Notes: a model not told the origin generated them from the sequence alone. 64,000 nt of DNA from Pedobacter ginsenosidimutans (GCF_001442625.1 NZ_LMZQ01000010.1:1-64000); one strand, 5' to 3'. Counted from the stretch's first letter, positions 8,558 to 17,710 are shown. Numbers and translations are program-made.

Positions 8558-8908
8558 ATGAAAAAGTTTGTTTATATCGTTACCGACAGAAATCGTACAA
8601 GTATGCACGTGGGCATGAGCTCTGATTTAATGAAAACACTGGATTTCTACAAACAGATGCCAAACTTATTTTTTGATAATGGGCAACAATTAACCCGCCT
8701 GGTTTATTTTGAAGAGTTTAAAACAGAAGCACAAGCTTTGTTGCGTTTTAAATCAATTAGTCGGTTTACACGCATGCAAAAAGAACGCTTGGTAAGATCA
8801 TGTAATCCAGATTGGATTGATTTAACTATAGGGCTCGATTTCGAAAATATTCTTTTACATCGGAATATAAGCAACCAGGTTAAACTATCATTTACGAGTT
8901 TATCTTAA
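8558..8908 (+). CDS. GIY-YIG-like small protein, active-site residues partly degenerate
   Basis: 116 residues from the ATG of MKKFVYIVTD; an upstream TTG would add 17 residues inside the regulatory region. The fold signature is recognisable: VYIVTD (GIY-like) at 5-10, HVGMS (YIG-like) at 17-21, then a helix, and LVYFEEFKTEAQALLRF around 48-64, which corresponds to the EExxAxxRE region with candidate Glu57. The usual catalytic Arg after the YIG motif is not obvious (Lys26 is nearest), so nuclease activity is uncertain. The protein resembles short stand-alone GIY-YIG members rather than UvrC. Divergence from the S24 repressor across a palindromic operator suggests the pair form one regulated unit. 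Confidence 0.7.
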   Translation: MKKFVYIVTDRNRTSMHVGMSSDLMKTLDFYKQMPNLFFDNGQQLTRLVYFEEFKTEAQALLRFKSISRFTRMQKERLVRSCNPDWIDLTIGLDFENILLHRNISNQVKLSFTSLS

Positions 8909-8952
8909 TTGTTATGTTCATTAAACTAAAAGAAATAAACTATCTCCATAAA

Positions 8953-8983
8953 AAAAGCGATTATTTATATTTTAATCGCTTTT
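8953..8983. terminator. Bidirectional terminator hairpin
   Basis: An 11-bp perfect stem AAAAGCGATTA / TAATCGCTTTT with a 9-base AT loop lies between the convergent GIY-YIG-like and beta-lactamase genes. A/T runs flank both sides, so it can serve transcripts from either strand. Confidence 0.8.
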
Positions 8984-9000
8984 AACAAGTTAGGAAAAGG

Positions 9001-9858
9001 CTAATTTTTTATTTTTTTGAGGAAATCATCTTCCAGATCTTGAAGATTTTTGAAAAAATTACTTTTATCCATAAAAACTTTTGGATTGTAAGGCGCTCCT
9101 GATTTACGTTTATCATGGAGATCAAATTGACTTGCGTGAGAGGCAACCCAAAGATCAAAGTTAAGCTTTTTCATTGCTTTAAAAGTTTCAGTATAATCTT
9201 TTTGGATATCTTTATACGATGCTATTTCTGAGAATTTTCTATCAACAATTATGGATGGCATATTGGCAATCAAAATTTTGTAGCTAGAATTTTTATCTTT
9301 CGTATCAAATATAAAACTACACGATCCTTTAGTATGCCCAGGATGATGAAGCATCGTTAAAGTAGTGCTGCCTAATTTAATTTTATCGTTATTCTTCAAT
9401 AAGAAATCAGGTTTTACAGGTTTGAAACTTATGCCATATTTCCCAAGCTCATAATCCGATTTTCCGCCGGTTTCAAGGGCATCCGCATCTTTCTCATCTA
9501 CATACAGTTTTGCACCAGTTTCTTTTTTAATCTCAGCCATTGCACCCAAATGATCAAAATGGGCCTGGGTTAAGAGCAAAATTTTGATTGATTTATAATC
9601 AAATCCCAAAGCTTTTATATTTTCTTTTATTATTGAAAGCGAATTAGCTAAACCTGTATTTATTAATATATTTCCTTTTTCAGTTACAATTAAATAAGAA
9701 GCTAAATCATATGTGCCAACATAATACAGATTACCTGCAATTCTAAATGGCTCTGTAGCTTGAGACCATTCTTTTGGATTATTAGCTGGTTCTGTTATTG
9801 TTTGAGCAAAACCCAACAAGCGGCAAGACAATAAAACCATTAAAAATATTTTTTTCAT
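9001..9858 (-). CDS. Subclass B3 metallo-beta-lactamase with Gln in the first zinc site
   Basis: 285 residues with a signal peptide ending near GFAQ at 16-19, so periplasmic. The B3 metal-binding set is present: QAHFDH with Gln98 in place of the usual first His, His100, Asp102 and His103; HHPGHTKGS with His175; and VASHASQFDLHDK with His241. Most B3 enzymes have HxHxDH. The His-to-Gln change is the known feature of GOB-type enzymes of Elizabethkingia and of some other environmental Bacteroidota enzymes, so this is a natural variant type and not a defect. The likely activity is hydrolysis of beta-lactams, carbapenems included. It lies 26 bases downstream of the large protease-like gene on the same strand. 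Confidence 0.88.
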   Translation of the reverse strand: MKKIFLMVLLSCRLLGFAQTITEPANNPKEWSQATEPFRIAGNLYYVGTYDLASYLIVTEKGNILINTGLANSLSIIKENIKALGFDYKSIKILLLTQAHFDHLGAMAEIKKETGAKLYVDEKDADALETGGKSDYELGKYGISFKPVKPDFLLKNNDKIKLGSTTLTMLHHPGHTKGSCSFIFDTKDKNSSYKILIANMPSIIVDRKFSEIASYKDIQKDYTETFKAMKKLNFDLWVASHASQFDLHDKRKSGAPYNPKVFMDKSNFFKNLQDLEDDFLKKIKN

Positions 9859-9884
9859 ATTTTAATTTCGCAATTAATTTCTTT

Positions 9885-12800
9885 TTACCATCCTGGTGCA
9901 AATGTTAAACCGAATACTCCAGTTTTAACATCTTTCCTTTGAAAGGGAATAGCATAGTAAGGTTCTAATACAAAATAGCCAAAAACGTTTACCCGTACAG
10001 ATATACCAACACTCATGGCTGGTACACGTTCTGTTGTGGCTTGATAAGTAACGGGATTATTTTTTTCATCTTTAACTGGTAAACCATTGTTATCTAAAAC
10101 AGGCTCTGTCGTATAGGTCGGCTCACTTTTAAACTTTACCTTGGTATCATTTGTCCAGGCCAATCCTGCATCAAAGAATAAATTCAGATCAGAGAATAAA
10201 AATTTAGAAGATATTGCAGCTAACTTTTTAGGCCCTGTAAAAGGTAAGCGTACTTCGAAGTTAAAAACGGCTATTTTACTTCCTGTTAACTGGTTAATAT
10301 CGAAAGATTCTGACGATTGAGCAGAGGTGCTTTTGTAAATCGAATTCGACTCATATCCTCTGATTAAATAAGGATATCCTAAATACATTGGATAAAGCCT
10401 GTCTGCATCTTTACCAATCCTTAGGGTGTTATAACTTCTTACGGCAAATGTTACTGGCTTAGCTCTCCAATATTTACGGAGATCTGCAGTTACACCGGCA
10501 AAGTTATATGTGCCAAAATATTTTTCGCCACTTACCCGATATCTAAAACCATCCAGTGGACCAGTTAAGCCAAAAATAGAATTATCACCAACGAAGCCAG
10601 CATTTAACTGATAAAGTGTAAAAGAATTAAACGGAATGCCGTAGTCCTGAGAAGCAACATCATTAGAAATCCTGCTTTTGTCTTGGCCAATGTAGTAACC
10701 TGCCGAATTGTAATAATTGCTATATCTGTCAATCCGATAACTATAATGCGAAAATGCACCGCCCAATTCAAATCTATGTATTTTACTAAATGGATAAGCT
10801 CCAAAAACCTGGATTTGATCTTCGAAAGTTCTAATAATATCTGTTCTATCTGCTAAGGCATTAACCGTTTGGTTATCACCTGTAGGAATATTTTCGTATC
10901 CATAAGACCTAAATCCTGACACATAAGGGATATGCGAAACGGCAGCACCCCAATTGATTCTACTTTTCTGATTGATATAACCTACCAAGCCACCAAAATC
11001 GTAAATTTCTCCGTTTATCGATAAATTTGCTATAATCTGGTTGGTGCCTAATATATCGCTAAACATACCCACAATACCACCTGAAACACCGGTTCCGAAA
11101 CGGCTGGTAGAAACACCAACACCACTATTGGCTAAATAATCTAACCTGAATTTCGGTTTGTAAGGCACAGTTCTCATCGAATCGGCTACGGTTTTTTCGA
11201 AACGGTCAAAATTATTTAAATTAGAATTGATGATGTTTACACCAATGTTTTCCATTGGGGGAAGGATAGCAGCATCAAAATTTTCTTCCTGATTACCAAT
11301 TCGTTTCGCTTTGAAACTGCTTAACTTAGCATTGTACAAAGTATAACGTTGGTAGCGATAATAGCTATACACAATATCATCAGTTGTAGAAACTGAAATT
11401 GCAGGCGAAAATTCGGTAATCCCGCTAATTCCTGTAAAATAATCAGTTAACTGATCTACTGTATTATCTGCGAAATTGTATTTATATAAATTCCTAAATC
11501 CATCTCTGTTAGAAAGGAAATAGATATTTTGACTGTTTGAAGAGAACTGTGCATTTAGGTTATTTGCTCCTGGGAAAACATTTAAATTGCTCACAGTTTT
11601 AGAAGCGATATCATAAACAGCTAGATTTATAGGCAGTACTGCATTAACTACATTCGCCTGAATTGCCGCTCTATCTGATGAAAATACCAATTTTTTACCA
11701 TCGGGAGAGTAACTAGGTGCATAATCAGAATATACATCGTTAGTAATTTGAGTAATTGTTTTAGTGTCTAAATTGTAAGAGAAGATATCGCTCTGTCCTT
11801 CAACCATGCCCGAAAAAGCCACATCTTTTCCATTTGGCGACCATGTTAAATTGCCGAATTGCTGCACCTGATCCATCGCTGTTTGAGAAACCGTAGTTCC
11901 GTTTGAAACATTGATAATCATCATCTGGTTTTTACCATGGCTGAAAATACTGAAGGCAAACTGTTTACTATCCGGCGACCATGCTCCAGCTGACTCTATA
12001 AAGTTGAAATCATCAATATGACCGTTAGAAATCTGACTGCTTAATTTCCTGATAATTCTTCCGGTTTTGGCATCTGCAAGAAATAAATCAATACCAAAAA
12101 GGTCTTTTTCAGACATGAAAGCTAAATATTTTCCATCTGGGCTAAGGGCAGGGGCAACGTTCATATTGCCTGCATTTTTATTGTCGATGATTTTTGTACC
12201 CGTAATTTTGATCTGCGAACTATCTGCTTTTAACATCGGCTTATAATGTGCATCGATAGAATTTTTCCATAAACCCGACAATGTTTTGTCATCATAGCCA
12301 AAAGTATACCTGATGGCGTTTTCATAACCATATTTTGCAGTATTCTTAAACAACGGAACGATGGTGGTATCGCCGTACTGAGAACCTATGTAAGTCCAGA
12401 ATGCCTGGCCATAACGGTAAGGGAAATATTTATTAGAGTTGGTTAAATCTTTCAACGAAGGGATATCACGGTTCAACATGGCATCGCGCATCCACATGGA
12501 AGTAAATGCATCCTTTTTTCCGATTGACAAGTATTCAGCCATACCTTCAACCATCCATAGTGGTGTTTGCCCAACATTTTCTAAGCTAATCGAATCTTTT
12601 TCGAGCAAAAGGTGGTATTGAAAAGCATGAACAAGCTCGTGACCTAAAACGTGTCTTGTTTGGCTATTTAGCTCCATAACAGGCATAATCACCCTGTTTT
12701 TTAGTGCTTCTGTAACTCCACCGGTACCAATTCCAATTTCGCCGTTAAGTGCTGTTGTTTGCTGGAAATCAGGATGGTTATTATATAGAATAATAGGATT

Positions 12801-13058
12801 TTTCTTTAAAAAAGTATCTCTAAAAACTTCCTGATGCATTTTGTACCAGGTTTCGGCATCTTGTGAAAACCGTTTTAAAAGTTTCTCGTTTTTGATATAG
12901 TAATAAATCTCGAAATGAGGTGTCTGCAAAACTTTAAAGTCGAGTTTTTTATACCTTACCTTGTTTTGTCCGAAATATTGGGCCTTAACAGAAAAAGAAA
13001 GAATAAGCAGGAGCAATAAAGAAGAATATCGCTTTAATAAAGTAGAGCCTATTTTCAT
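9885..13058 (-). CDS. Giant secreted gluzincin / TolB-like propeller / outer-membrane barrel protein
   Basis: 1057 residues from the ATG starting MKIGSTLLKRYSS, chosen because it opens a good signal peptide ending FSVKAQ; the longer frame adds nine residues. Residues about 35-250 form a peptidase MA-like domain with GHELVHAFQ (HExxH at about 140-144) and WMVEGMAEY (third ligand near Glu171). Residues about 285-590 carry repeated TolB/PD40 propeller strands (APALSPDGKYLAF, GAWSPDSKQFAF, NLTWSPNGKDVAF, APSYSPDGKKLVF). The last 400 residues are aromatic-rich beta strands ending in GVFGLTFAPGW, consistent with a BamA/D15-like surface-antigen barrel. It probably acts at the outer membrane, joining protease, propeller and barrel. 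Substrate unknown. Confidence 0.8.
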   Translation of the reverse strand: MKIGSTLLKRYSSLLLLLILSFSVKAQYFGQNKVRYKKLDFKVLQTPHFEIYYYIKNEKLLKRFSQDAETWYKMHQEVFRDTFLKKNPIILYNNHPDFQQTTALNGEIGIGTGGVTEALKNRVIMPVMELNSQTRHVLGHELVHAFQYHLLLEKDSISLENVGQTPLWMVEGMAEYLSIGKKDAFTSMWMRDAMLNRDIPSLKDLTNSNKYFPYRYGQAFWTYIGSQYGDTTIVPLFKNTAKYGYENAIRYTFGYDDKTLSGLWKNSIDAHYKPMLKADSSQIKITGTKIIDNKNAGNMNVAPALSPDGKYLAFMSEKDLFGIDLFLADAKTGRIIRKLSSQISNGHIDDFNFIESAGAWSPDSKQFAFSIFSHGKNQMMIINVSNGTTVSQTAMDQVQQFGNLTWSPNGKDVAFSGMVEGQSDIFSYNLDTKTITQITNDVYSDYAPSYSPDGKKLVFSSDRAAIQANVVNAVLPINLAVYDIASKTVSNLNVFPGANNLNAQFSSNSQNIYFLSNRDGFRNLYKYNFADNTVDQLTDYFTGISGITEFSPAISVSTTDDIVYSYYRYQRYTLYNAKLSSFKAKRIGNQEENFDAAILPPMENIGVNIINSNLNNFDRFEKTVADSMRTVPYKPKFRLDYLANSGVGVSTSRFGTGVSGGIVGMFSDILGTNQIIANLSINGEIYDFGGLVGYINQKSRINWGAAVSHIPYVSGFRSYGYENIPTGDNQTVNALADRTDIIRTFEDQIQVFGAYPFSKIHRFELGGAFSHYSYRIDRYSNYYNSAGYYIGQDKSRISNDVASQDYGIPFNSFTLYQLNAGFVGDNSIFGLTGPLDGFRYRVSGEKYFGTYNFAGVTADLRKYWRAKPVTFAVRSYNTLRIGKDADRLYPMYLGYPYLIRGYESNSIYKSTSAQSSESFDINQLTGSKIAVFNFEVRLPFTGPKKLAAISSKFLFSDLNLFFDAGLAWTNDTKVKFKSEPTYTTEPVLDNNGLPVKDEKNNPVTYQATTERVPAMSVGISVRVNVFGYFVLEPYYAIPFQRKDVKTGVFGLTFAPGW

Positions 13059-13230
13059 ATGTGTGGTTTTAATAATGAAGTTCAATAATTTGCGAAAATG
13101 AAATTGTAAGAGATTTGGGAAATAAAAATAGCAATTGTTTAAAACAGTATTAAAATTTTAACACTTTTTAGAATTTTTCTACTCAAAAACGCAGATAGTT
13201 AATGTATCTGGTTATTTATTGCGATAAAAA

Positions 13231-15687
13231 CTAAGGCTGATTGTTCTCATTCTCGTTCTTTTTCTTTTCTTTTTCTTCCTGACGTTGTTTTCTTCTCAGT
13301 TCTCTTTCTTCCTTTCTGGTTAAAGGAACAGTAGCTGCTGGAGGAGTTTGAACAGCTTCAACTTTCTTTTCCTCTTTTTTTACTTCAGGTTCAACGGTTA
13401 CAGGAACAACCGTTTCTGGTGTTTCAGGAACGGTAAAATCTGTTGAATCTACCGCTAAGCTATCGGTTGATGTGGTATCTCTAATAATCCGTGGGCTGGG
13501 GCAGTTGTAGGTTCTGGTAATATCAACTGTTGCTTTTGGAAATGGACCATAAGTATAACCAGAGCTTGGATCGAGGTATACTTTCTCCATAAACTTAGCG
13601 AAAATGGGTAGTGCCGTTCTTGAGCCTTCTCCTTGTTCGCCATTTTTAAAGTGTGCAGTTCTTTCATCACAACCCACCCAAACACCAGTTACCAGATCTT
13701 TGGTTAAACCCATATACCAGGCGTCTACATAATCAGAAGAAGTACCTGTTTTACCGCCAATTTGATTGTTTTTCCTAAATAGATCTGGCCATTCCCATAG
13801 CGCTTGCGATGTACCTTCTGGTTCTTCCATACCACCACGGAACATATAAGTCATTAACCAGGCAATTTCTTCTGTTAAAACCCTTTTTGTTTTAGCTTTA
13901 AACTCCTCAATTACATTATTATCCTGATCAGTAATTTTCTCAACTAAAATGGGATCAGTTTTGATGCCTTTATTCATGAAGGTAGCATAAGCTTTTACCA
14001 TTTCGTAAACTGTAACATCGTTTGAACCCAAACTTACAGATGGAACAGATTCTAGATGGCTATCGATTCCGCACTCGTGTGCATATTTTACAACATTATC
14101 CCAGCCCACTTTTTCGGTTACCTGAGCGGTAATGGTGTTTACTGATTTCGCCATTGCCCACCTTAAACTCATTTCGCGGTACGAAACACTGTAATCGGCA
14201 TTTTTTGGCTCCCAATATTTCGTTTCACCTTTGTCCTGATAAGCAATTTTAACAGGTTTATCTGTAAATTTATCACAAGGACTCATGCCTTGTTCTAATG
14301 CCGTTAAATAAGCAAAAGGTTTAAAAGTAGAACCTGCCTGGCGTTTAGATTGATTAACGTGATCGTATTTGAAAAATTTATGGTCTATGCCACCAACCCA
14401 AACTTTAATCTTACCGCTTGCGGGTTCCATGGTCATCATTCCTGTATTCATGATTTTACCATAATAACGGATAGAATCTAAAGTGGAGAATGAAGTATCA
14501 CGATCGCCTTTGTAAGTGAAGATCTGCATCCTTTTCTTTTTATTAAAATAAGCTGTAACAGAATCTGGACTGTTAGGGAATTTCTTTTGTAAAAGTGCGT
14601 AAATCGGCAAGTTTTTCATCGCCCTGTCGGGATAATTAACCTTTTGTTTTTCCGAATCGTACCAGGGATCTTCGTTCCCCCACACATTATAAAACCTGCG
14701 CTGCAAAATCCTCATCTGATCGGCAACTGCTTCCTCAGCATATTTTTGAAGTTTAGAGTCGATTGTAGTGTAAATTTTTAATCCATCTTCATAAAGGTCG
14801 TAACCATTATCAGTACACCATTTTTCCAAGTATTTTGCCACAGCAGCCCTTAAATAAGAGTCGCCATCGCTGCCATCCTGCATTTTACCTTCTTTTAGTT
14901 TAATCGGCTCTTTGGATAATTCGGTTAAACTATCTTTGCTCAGGTACTTGTACTTGTTCATTTGCGCAAGCACCACATTTCTTCTTTCTAAAGCTTTTGC
15001 CGGGTTTTTTGTTGGATTATATAATGTTGTACCCTTTAACATCCCTACAAGCATGGCTGCATCTGTAGTAGCTAAATCTTTTGCTTCCTTATCAAAATAA
15101 ATCCGGCTGGCTGTTTTTATCCCATAAGTATTGTTACCGAAAGAAACAGTATTCAGGTACATGGTGATAATATCATTTTTAGAATAGTTAGATTCTAACT
15201 TTACAGCAGTCATCCATTCCTTTAGTTTTACAATTAAGGTTCTTACCAAAGGTATTTTGATTAATAATCCCTGCGATTTATTATACCGCGTACGGTAAAG
15301 GTTTTTTGCCAATTGCTGGGTAATGGTACTGGCCCCGCCATCTTTTCCTAAGCCAACAACTGCACGGCCAACCGCTTGTACATCAATCCCCCAATGTTTG
15401 TAGAAACGCACATCTTCGGTAGCAACCAAAGCCTGCACTACACTCGGCGCAATTTCATTATAATTTACAGGCGTTCTGTTTTCTTTAAAATATCTGCCAA
15501 TCAGTTTTCCATCGGCAGTGTAAAGTTCCGAACCTACACGAAGGGTAGGTGCTTTAATATCTCGAACACTTGGTGAGTAGCCAAATAGCCACAAAAAGTT
15601 TAATTGAAGGGCAGAAAAGAAAATTATTATAAAAAATAAAACTATTGTAGAATAACGTAAGTACTTGTTCTTTATCTCTTTAAACAT
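13231..15687 (-). CDS. mrcA: Bifunctional penicillin-binding protein 1A
   Basis: 818 residues, the normal size for class A PBPs that polymerise and cross-link peptidoglycan. One N-terminal membrane anchor lies at about 13-35. The GT51 glycosyltransferase domain shows VATEDVRFYKHWGID with catalytic Glu91, then GASTITQQLAKNLY. The transpeptidase has the SxxK motif in AGSTFKPFAY, SVNTITAQ as the SxN region, and KTGTSSDYVDAW as KTG. The C-terminal 100 residues are a proline, lysine and glutamate-rich tail (ending in repeats such as RKEERELRRKQRQEE), probably disordered and typical of this group. It is transcribed alone, with AT-rich flanks. Confidence 0.92.
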   Translation of the reverse strand: MFKEIKNKYLRYSTIVLFFIIIFFSALQLNFLWLFGYSPSVRDIKAPTLRVGSELYTADGKLIGRYFKENRTPVNYNEIAPSVVQALVATEDVRFYKHWGIDVQAVGRAVVGLGKDGGASTITQQLAKNLYRTRYNKSQGLLIKIPLVRTLIVKLKEWMTAVKLESNYSKNDIITMYLNTVSFGNNTYGIKTASRIYFDKEAKDLATTDAAMLVGMLKGTTLYNPTKNPAKALERRNVVLAQMNKYKYLSKDSLTELSKEPIKLKEGKMQDGSDGDSYLRAAVAKYLEKWCTDNGYDLYEDGLKIYTTIDSKLQKYAEEAVADQMRILQRRFYNVWGNEDPWYDSEKQKVNYPDRAMKNLPIYALLQKKFPNSPDSVTAYFNKKKRMQIFTYKGDRDTSFSTLDSIRYYGKIMNTGMMTMEPASGKIKVWVGGIDHKFFKYDHVNQSKRQAGSTFKPFAYLTALEQGMSPCDKFTDKPVKIAYQDKGETKYWEPKNADYSVSYREMSLRWAMAKSVNTITAQVTEKVGWDNVVKYAHECGIDSHLESVPSVSLGSNDVTVYEMVKAYATFMNKGIKTDPILVEKITDQDNNVIEEFKAKTKRVLTEEIAWLMTYMFRGGMEEPEGTSQALWEWPDLFRKNNQIGGKTGTSSDYVDAWYMGLTKDLVTGVWVGCDERTAHFKNGEQGEGSRTALPIFAKFMEKVYLDPSSGYTYGPFPKATVDITRTYNCPSPRIIRDTTSTDSLAVDSTDFTVPETPETVVPVTVEPEVKKEEKKVEAVQTPPAATVPLTRKEERELRRKQRQEEKEKKKNENENNQP

Positions 15688-15825
15688 ATTGGATAAGATG
15701 ATCTTTAGGTAAAAGCTGTGGCGTTAAATATAAAAAACTCTATATGCAAATTAACGTATTTAATTTACTTATTTTTTAGTTCTATATTTAAATTATTGAT
15801 GCATCGATTTATCTAAAAACAATAC

Positions 15826-16710
15826 ATGATTATGAAAAACGAATTTAAAGGATTAATTGTACAAGGAGATAAGAAATTTTCTTTAAAAAACCATAAAACA
15901 GATTATACTGGCGGTTATAATAAAGAAAAAGCTAAAGATGCATTAGTGAATTCGAAAATAGAACTTGATCACTTACAGGAGAAATTATATGCATCTGGAA
16001 AACATTCTGTTCTGATTATTTTTCAGGCGATGGATGCCGCAGGGAAAGACAGCGCAATTGAGCATGTAATGAGTGGACTAAATCCACAGGGGTGCCAGGT
16101 TTATACTTTTAAAGTGCCAACATCAGAAGAATATGAACATGATTTTTTGTGGAGGCATTATAAGGCTTTGCCAGAACGAGGCAGGATTGGTATTCATAAC
16201 CGTTCGCATTATGAGAACGTTTTGGTTTGTAAGGTACATCCTGAATATGTTTTAAGCGAAAATATTCCGGGTTTTAATGATGTAAAAAAGATAAATAAAA
16301 GCTTTTGGCAACAGCGTTATAAGAGTATTAAAAATTTTGAAGAGCATTTAACGGCCAATGGAACAGTAATTCTGAAATTCTTTTTAAACGTGAGCAGAGA
16401 TGAACAGAAACAACGCTTTTTAGAGCGGATTGATGATCCTACTAAAAATTGGAAATTTTCATCTGGTGATATTAAAGAAAGGGCTTTATGGGATAAGTAT
16501 ATGGAGGCCTATCAGGACGCAATTAACGAAACAAGCACAGTAGAATCGCCTTGGCATATCATACCTGCCGATAAAAAATGGTTTGCCCGGTTGGCAATAA
16601 GTGAAATTATTGAAGATAAATTAAAAAGCCTGGACCTGAAGTTTCCTGTTTTGGGAGAAGCAGAAGTGGCCAAACTCGACGAAACAAAAAATATTTTATT
16701 AAGTGAATAA
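15826..16710 (+). CDS. ppk2: PPK2-family polyphosphate:nucleotide phosphotransferase
   Basis: 294 residues. PPK2 enzymes move phosphate between polyphosphate and nucleotides. Visible motifs are a Walker A-like FQAMDAAGKDSAIEH near 66-80, the GCQVYTFKVPTSEEYEHDFLWR segment (here split as GCQVYTFKVPT and EHDFLWR), the lid-region GRIGIHNRSHYENVL, and RERALWDKY-like KERALWDKYMEAY. The pattern fits the PPK2-related subgroup often annotated as polyphosphate:AMP or ADP phosphotransferase; the preferred nucleotide cannot be told here. The start could also be the ATG two codons later. Its stop lies two bases from the 3' end of rnpB, which runs towards it. Confidence 0.88.
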   Translation: MIMKNEFKGLIVQGDKKFSLKNHKTDYTGGYNKEKAKDALVNSKIELDHLQEKLYASGKHSVLIIFQAMDAAGKDSAIEHVMSGLNPQGCQVYTFKVPTSEEYEHDFLWRHYKALPERGRIGIHNRSHYENVLVCKVHPEYVLSENIPGFNDVKKINKSFWQQRYKSIKNFEEHLTANGTVILKFFLNVSRDEQKQRFLERIDDPTKNWKFSSGDIKERALWDKYMEAYQDAINETSTVESPWHIIPADKKWFARLAISEIIEDKLKSLDLKFPVLGEAEVAKLDETKNILLSE

Positions 16711-16712
16711 AA

Positions 16713-17090
16713 AAATGCAGGTCTATAAGCCGGGTTCTGTTTCCTGATTGCTCAGGATTTCTATCATTTATCCACTATAAACGTTGCCGTTTATCTCTAA
16801 CGACCTACCCACTAACATCGGACGGGCAGCCCTACGTACGTTAGCCTATTTGGTCTTTCAACTCCCGGGGTTTACAAACCACTACAGTCGCCTGTAATGC
16901 TCGTGCGCTCTTACCGCACGTTTTCACCCTTACTCCGATAAATCGGGGCGGTATATTTTCTGTTGCACTAATCCGTAATTCAGGTTTTCATTCCTGAACC
17001 CCTTTCCGTTAGAAAGCGAGATGCCCTGCGTTGCCCGGACTTTCCTCTCTTCCGATTTTACCCGAAACAGCGATAGAACAACCTGCATTT
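16713..17090 (-). ncRNA. rnpB: RNase P RNA (type A)
   Basis: On the minus strand the RNA begins AAATGCAGGT and ends ACCTGCATTT, a perfect 10-bp P1 helix. The 5' part contains the universal GAGGAAAGTCCGGGC (P4 5' strand, around 17030-17047) and the 3' part contains ACAGAACCCGGCTTATAGAC (P4 3' strand, around 16723-16742). The length of about 378 nt and the loop sequences fit bacterial type A RNase P RNA. It is the catalytic RNA that matures tRNA 5' ends. Its 3' end nearly touches the convergent ppk2 stop codon. Confidence 0.95.
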
Positions 17091-17094
17091 TGCG

Positions 17095-17102
17095 CAAAGA
17101 TG
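17095..17102 (-). promoter_or_regulatory. Likely -7 element of the rnpB promoter
   Basis: The minus strand reads CATCTTTG, one base from the Bacteroidota -7 consensus TAnnTTTG, and ends five bases before the predicted RNA 5' end (AAATGCAGG). The spacing fits; no good -33 TTG was seen. Confidence 0.5.
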
Positions 17103-17154
17103 AGTTTTTTTAACCACAAAGGCACAAAGAACACGAAGATTTATCTCCGGCTAT

Positions 17155-17221
17155 CGTCATGCTGAATTTATTTCAGCATCTGTATTAATATTTAAGACCC
17201 TGAAATAAATTCAGGGTGACG
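17155..17221. repeat. Dispersed inverted repeat bounded by CGTCA..TGACG
   Basis: CGTCATG-CTGAATTTATTTCAG is mirrored by CTGAAATAAATTCAG-GGTGACG about 25 bases later, forming a long hairpin between rnpB and the cytochrome gene. It belongs to the CGTCA/TGACG-ended repeat group found about ten times in this window. No function is known to me; it may act as a terminator for the cytochrome gene, whose stop codon lies about 50 bases away. Confidence 0.65.
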
Positions 17222-17269
17222 TACTCTGTAAAAGAAAAATAGCCGAAATAGAAAATAATTAGAATCTGC

Positions 17270-17692
17270 TTATTTACAATTCTGCAAATCTTTTGAAACC
17301 TCCGAGTAAGGCACAAATCCCTGCTTATTGCCAAACGAATTGGTGATATAAACCATTACCTGTGCTACATCAATATCAGCAAGTTCAGGGAAAGCGGGCA
17401 TTTTTTCTTTGTATTCTTTTCCGTGGACAATCAAAGATTCATTCGCACCGTTTTTGATAAAACAAGCTAAGCGGTTTTTGTTTGTTTTTAAAAATACCGA
17501 ATCGGTTAATGGAGGTGCAAGCTCACCCAATCCTTCACCATTTTCGCCGTGACAATTCTGGCACTTGGCTTTATAAATATCTTTTCCGTTCGACATGTAG
17601 TTCTGCAGATCGATTGTTTCTTGGTTTTGGCAAGATACAATGATGCCTATAATAAAAAGGAAAAAGATTGAATTGATGATGTACTTGCGCAT
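17270..17692 (-). CDS. Mono-haem cytochrome c lipoprotein
   Basis: 140 residues from the ATG of MRKYIINSIF. A longer in-frame extension runs into a dispersed repeat and is rejected. The lipobox IIVSC places the lipidated Cys at 21. One haem site, CQNCH (44-48), is followed by Met98 in EKMPAF as probable axial ligand, as in class I cytochromes c. The sequence GENGEGLGELAPPLTDS resembles small cytochromes that feed copper oxidases or nitrous-oxide-type systems. It is the last gene of a minus-strand run containing SCO1, a YHS protein and MbnH/MbnP-like genes, so an electron-transfer role within copper-dependent respiration or copper handling is likely but inferred. Confidence 0.82.
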   Translation of the reverse strand: MRKYIINSIFFLFIIGIIVSCQNQETIDLQNYMSNGKDIYKAKCQNCHGENGEGLGELAPPLTDSVFLKTNKNRLACFIKNGANESLIVHGKEYKEKMPAFPELADIDVAQVMVYITNSFGNKQGFVPYSEVSKDLQNCK

Positions 17693-17710
17693 GGAGTTTT
17701 GTTGTAAAAT

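Noticed and set aside
7648..8908. Prophage remnant based on a CI-like repressor
   Set aside because: No phage structural, integrase or lysis genes occur on either side; both flanks are chromosomal core genes.
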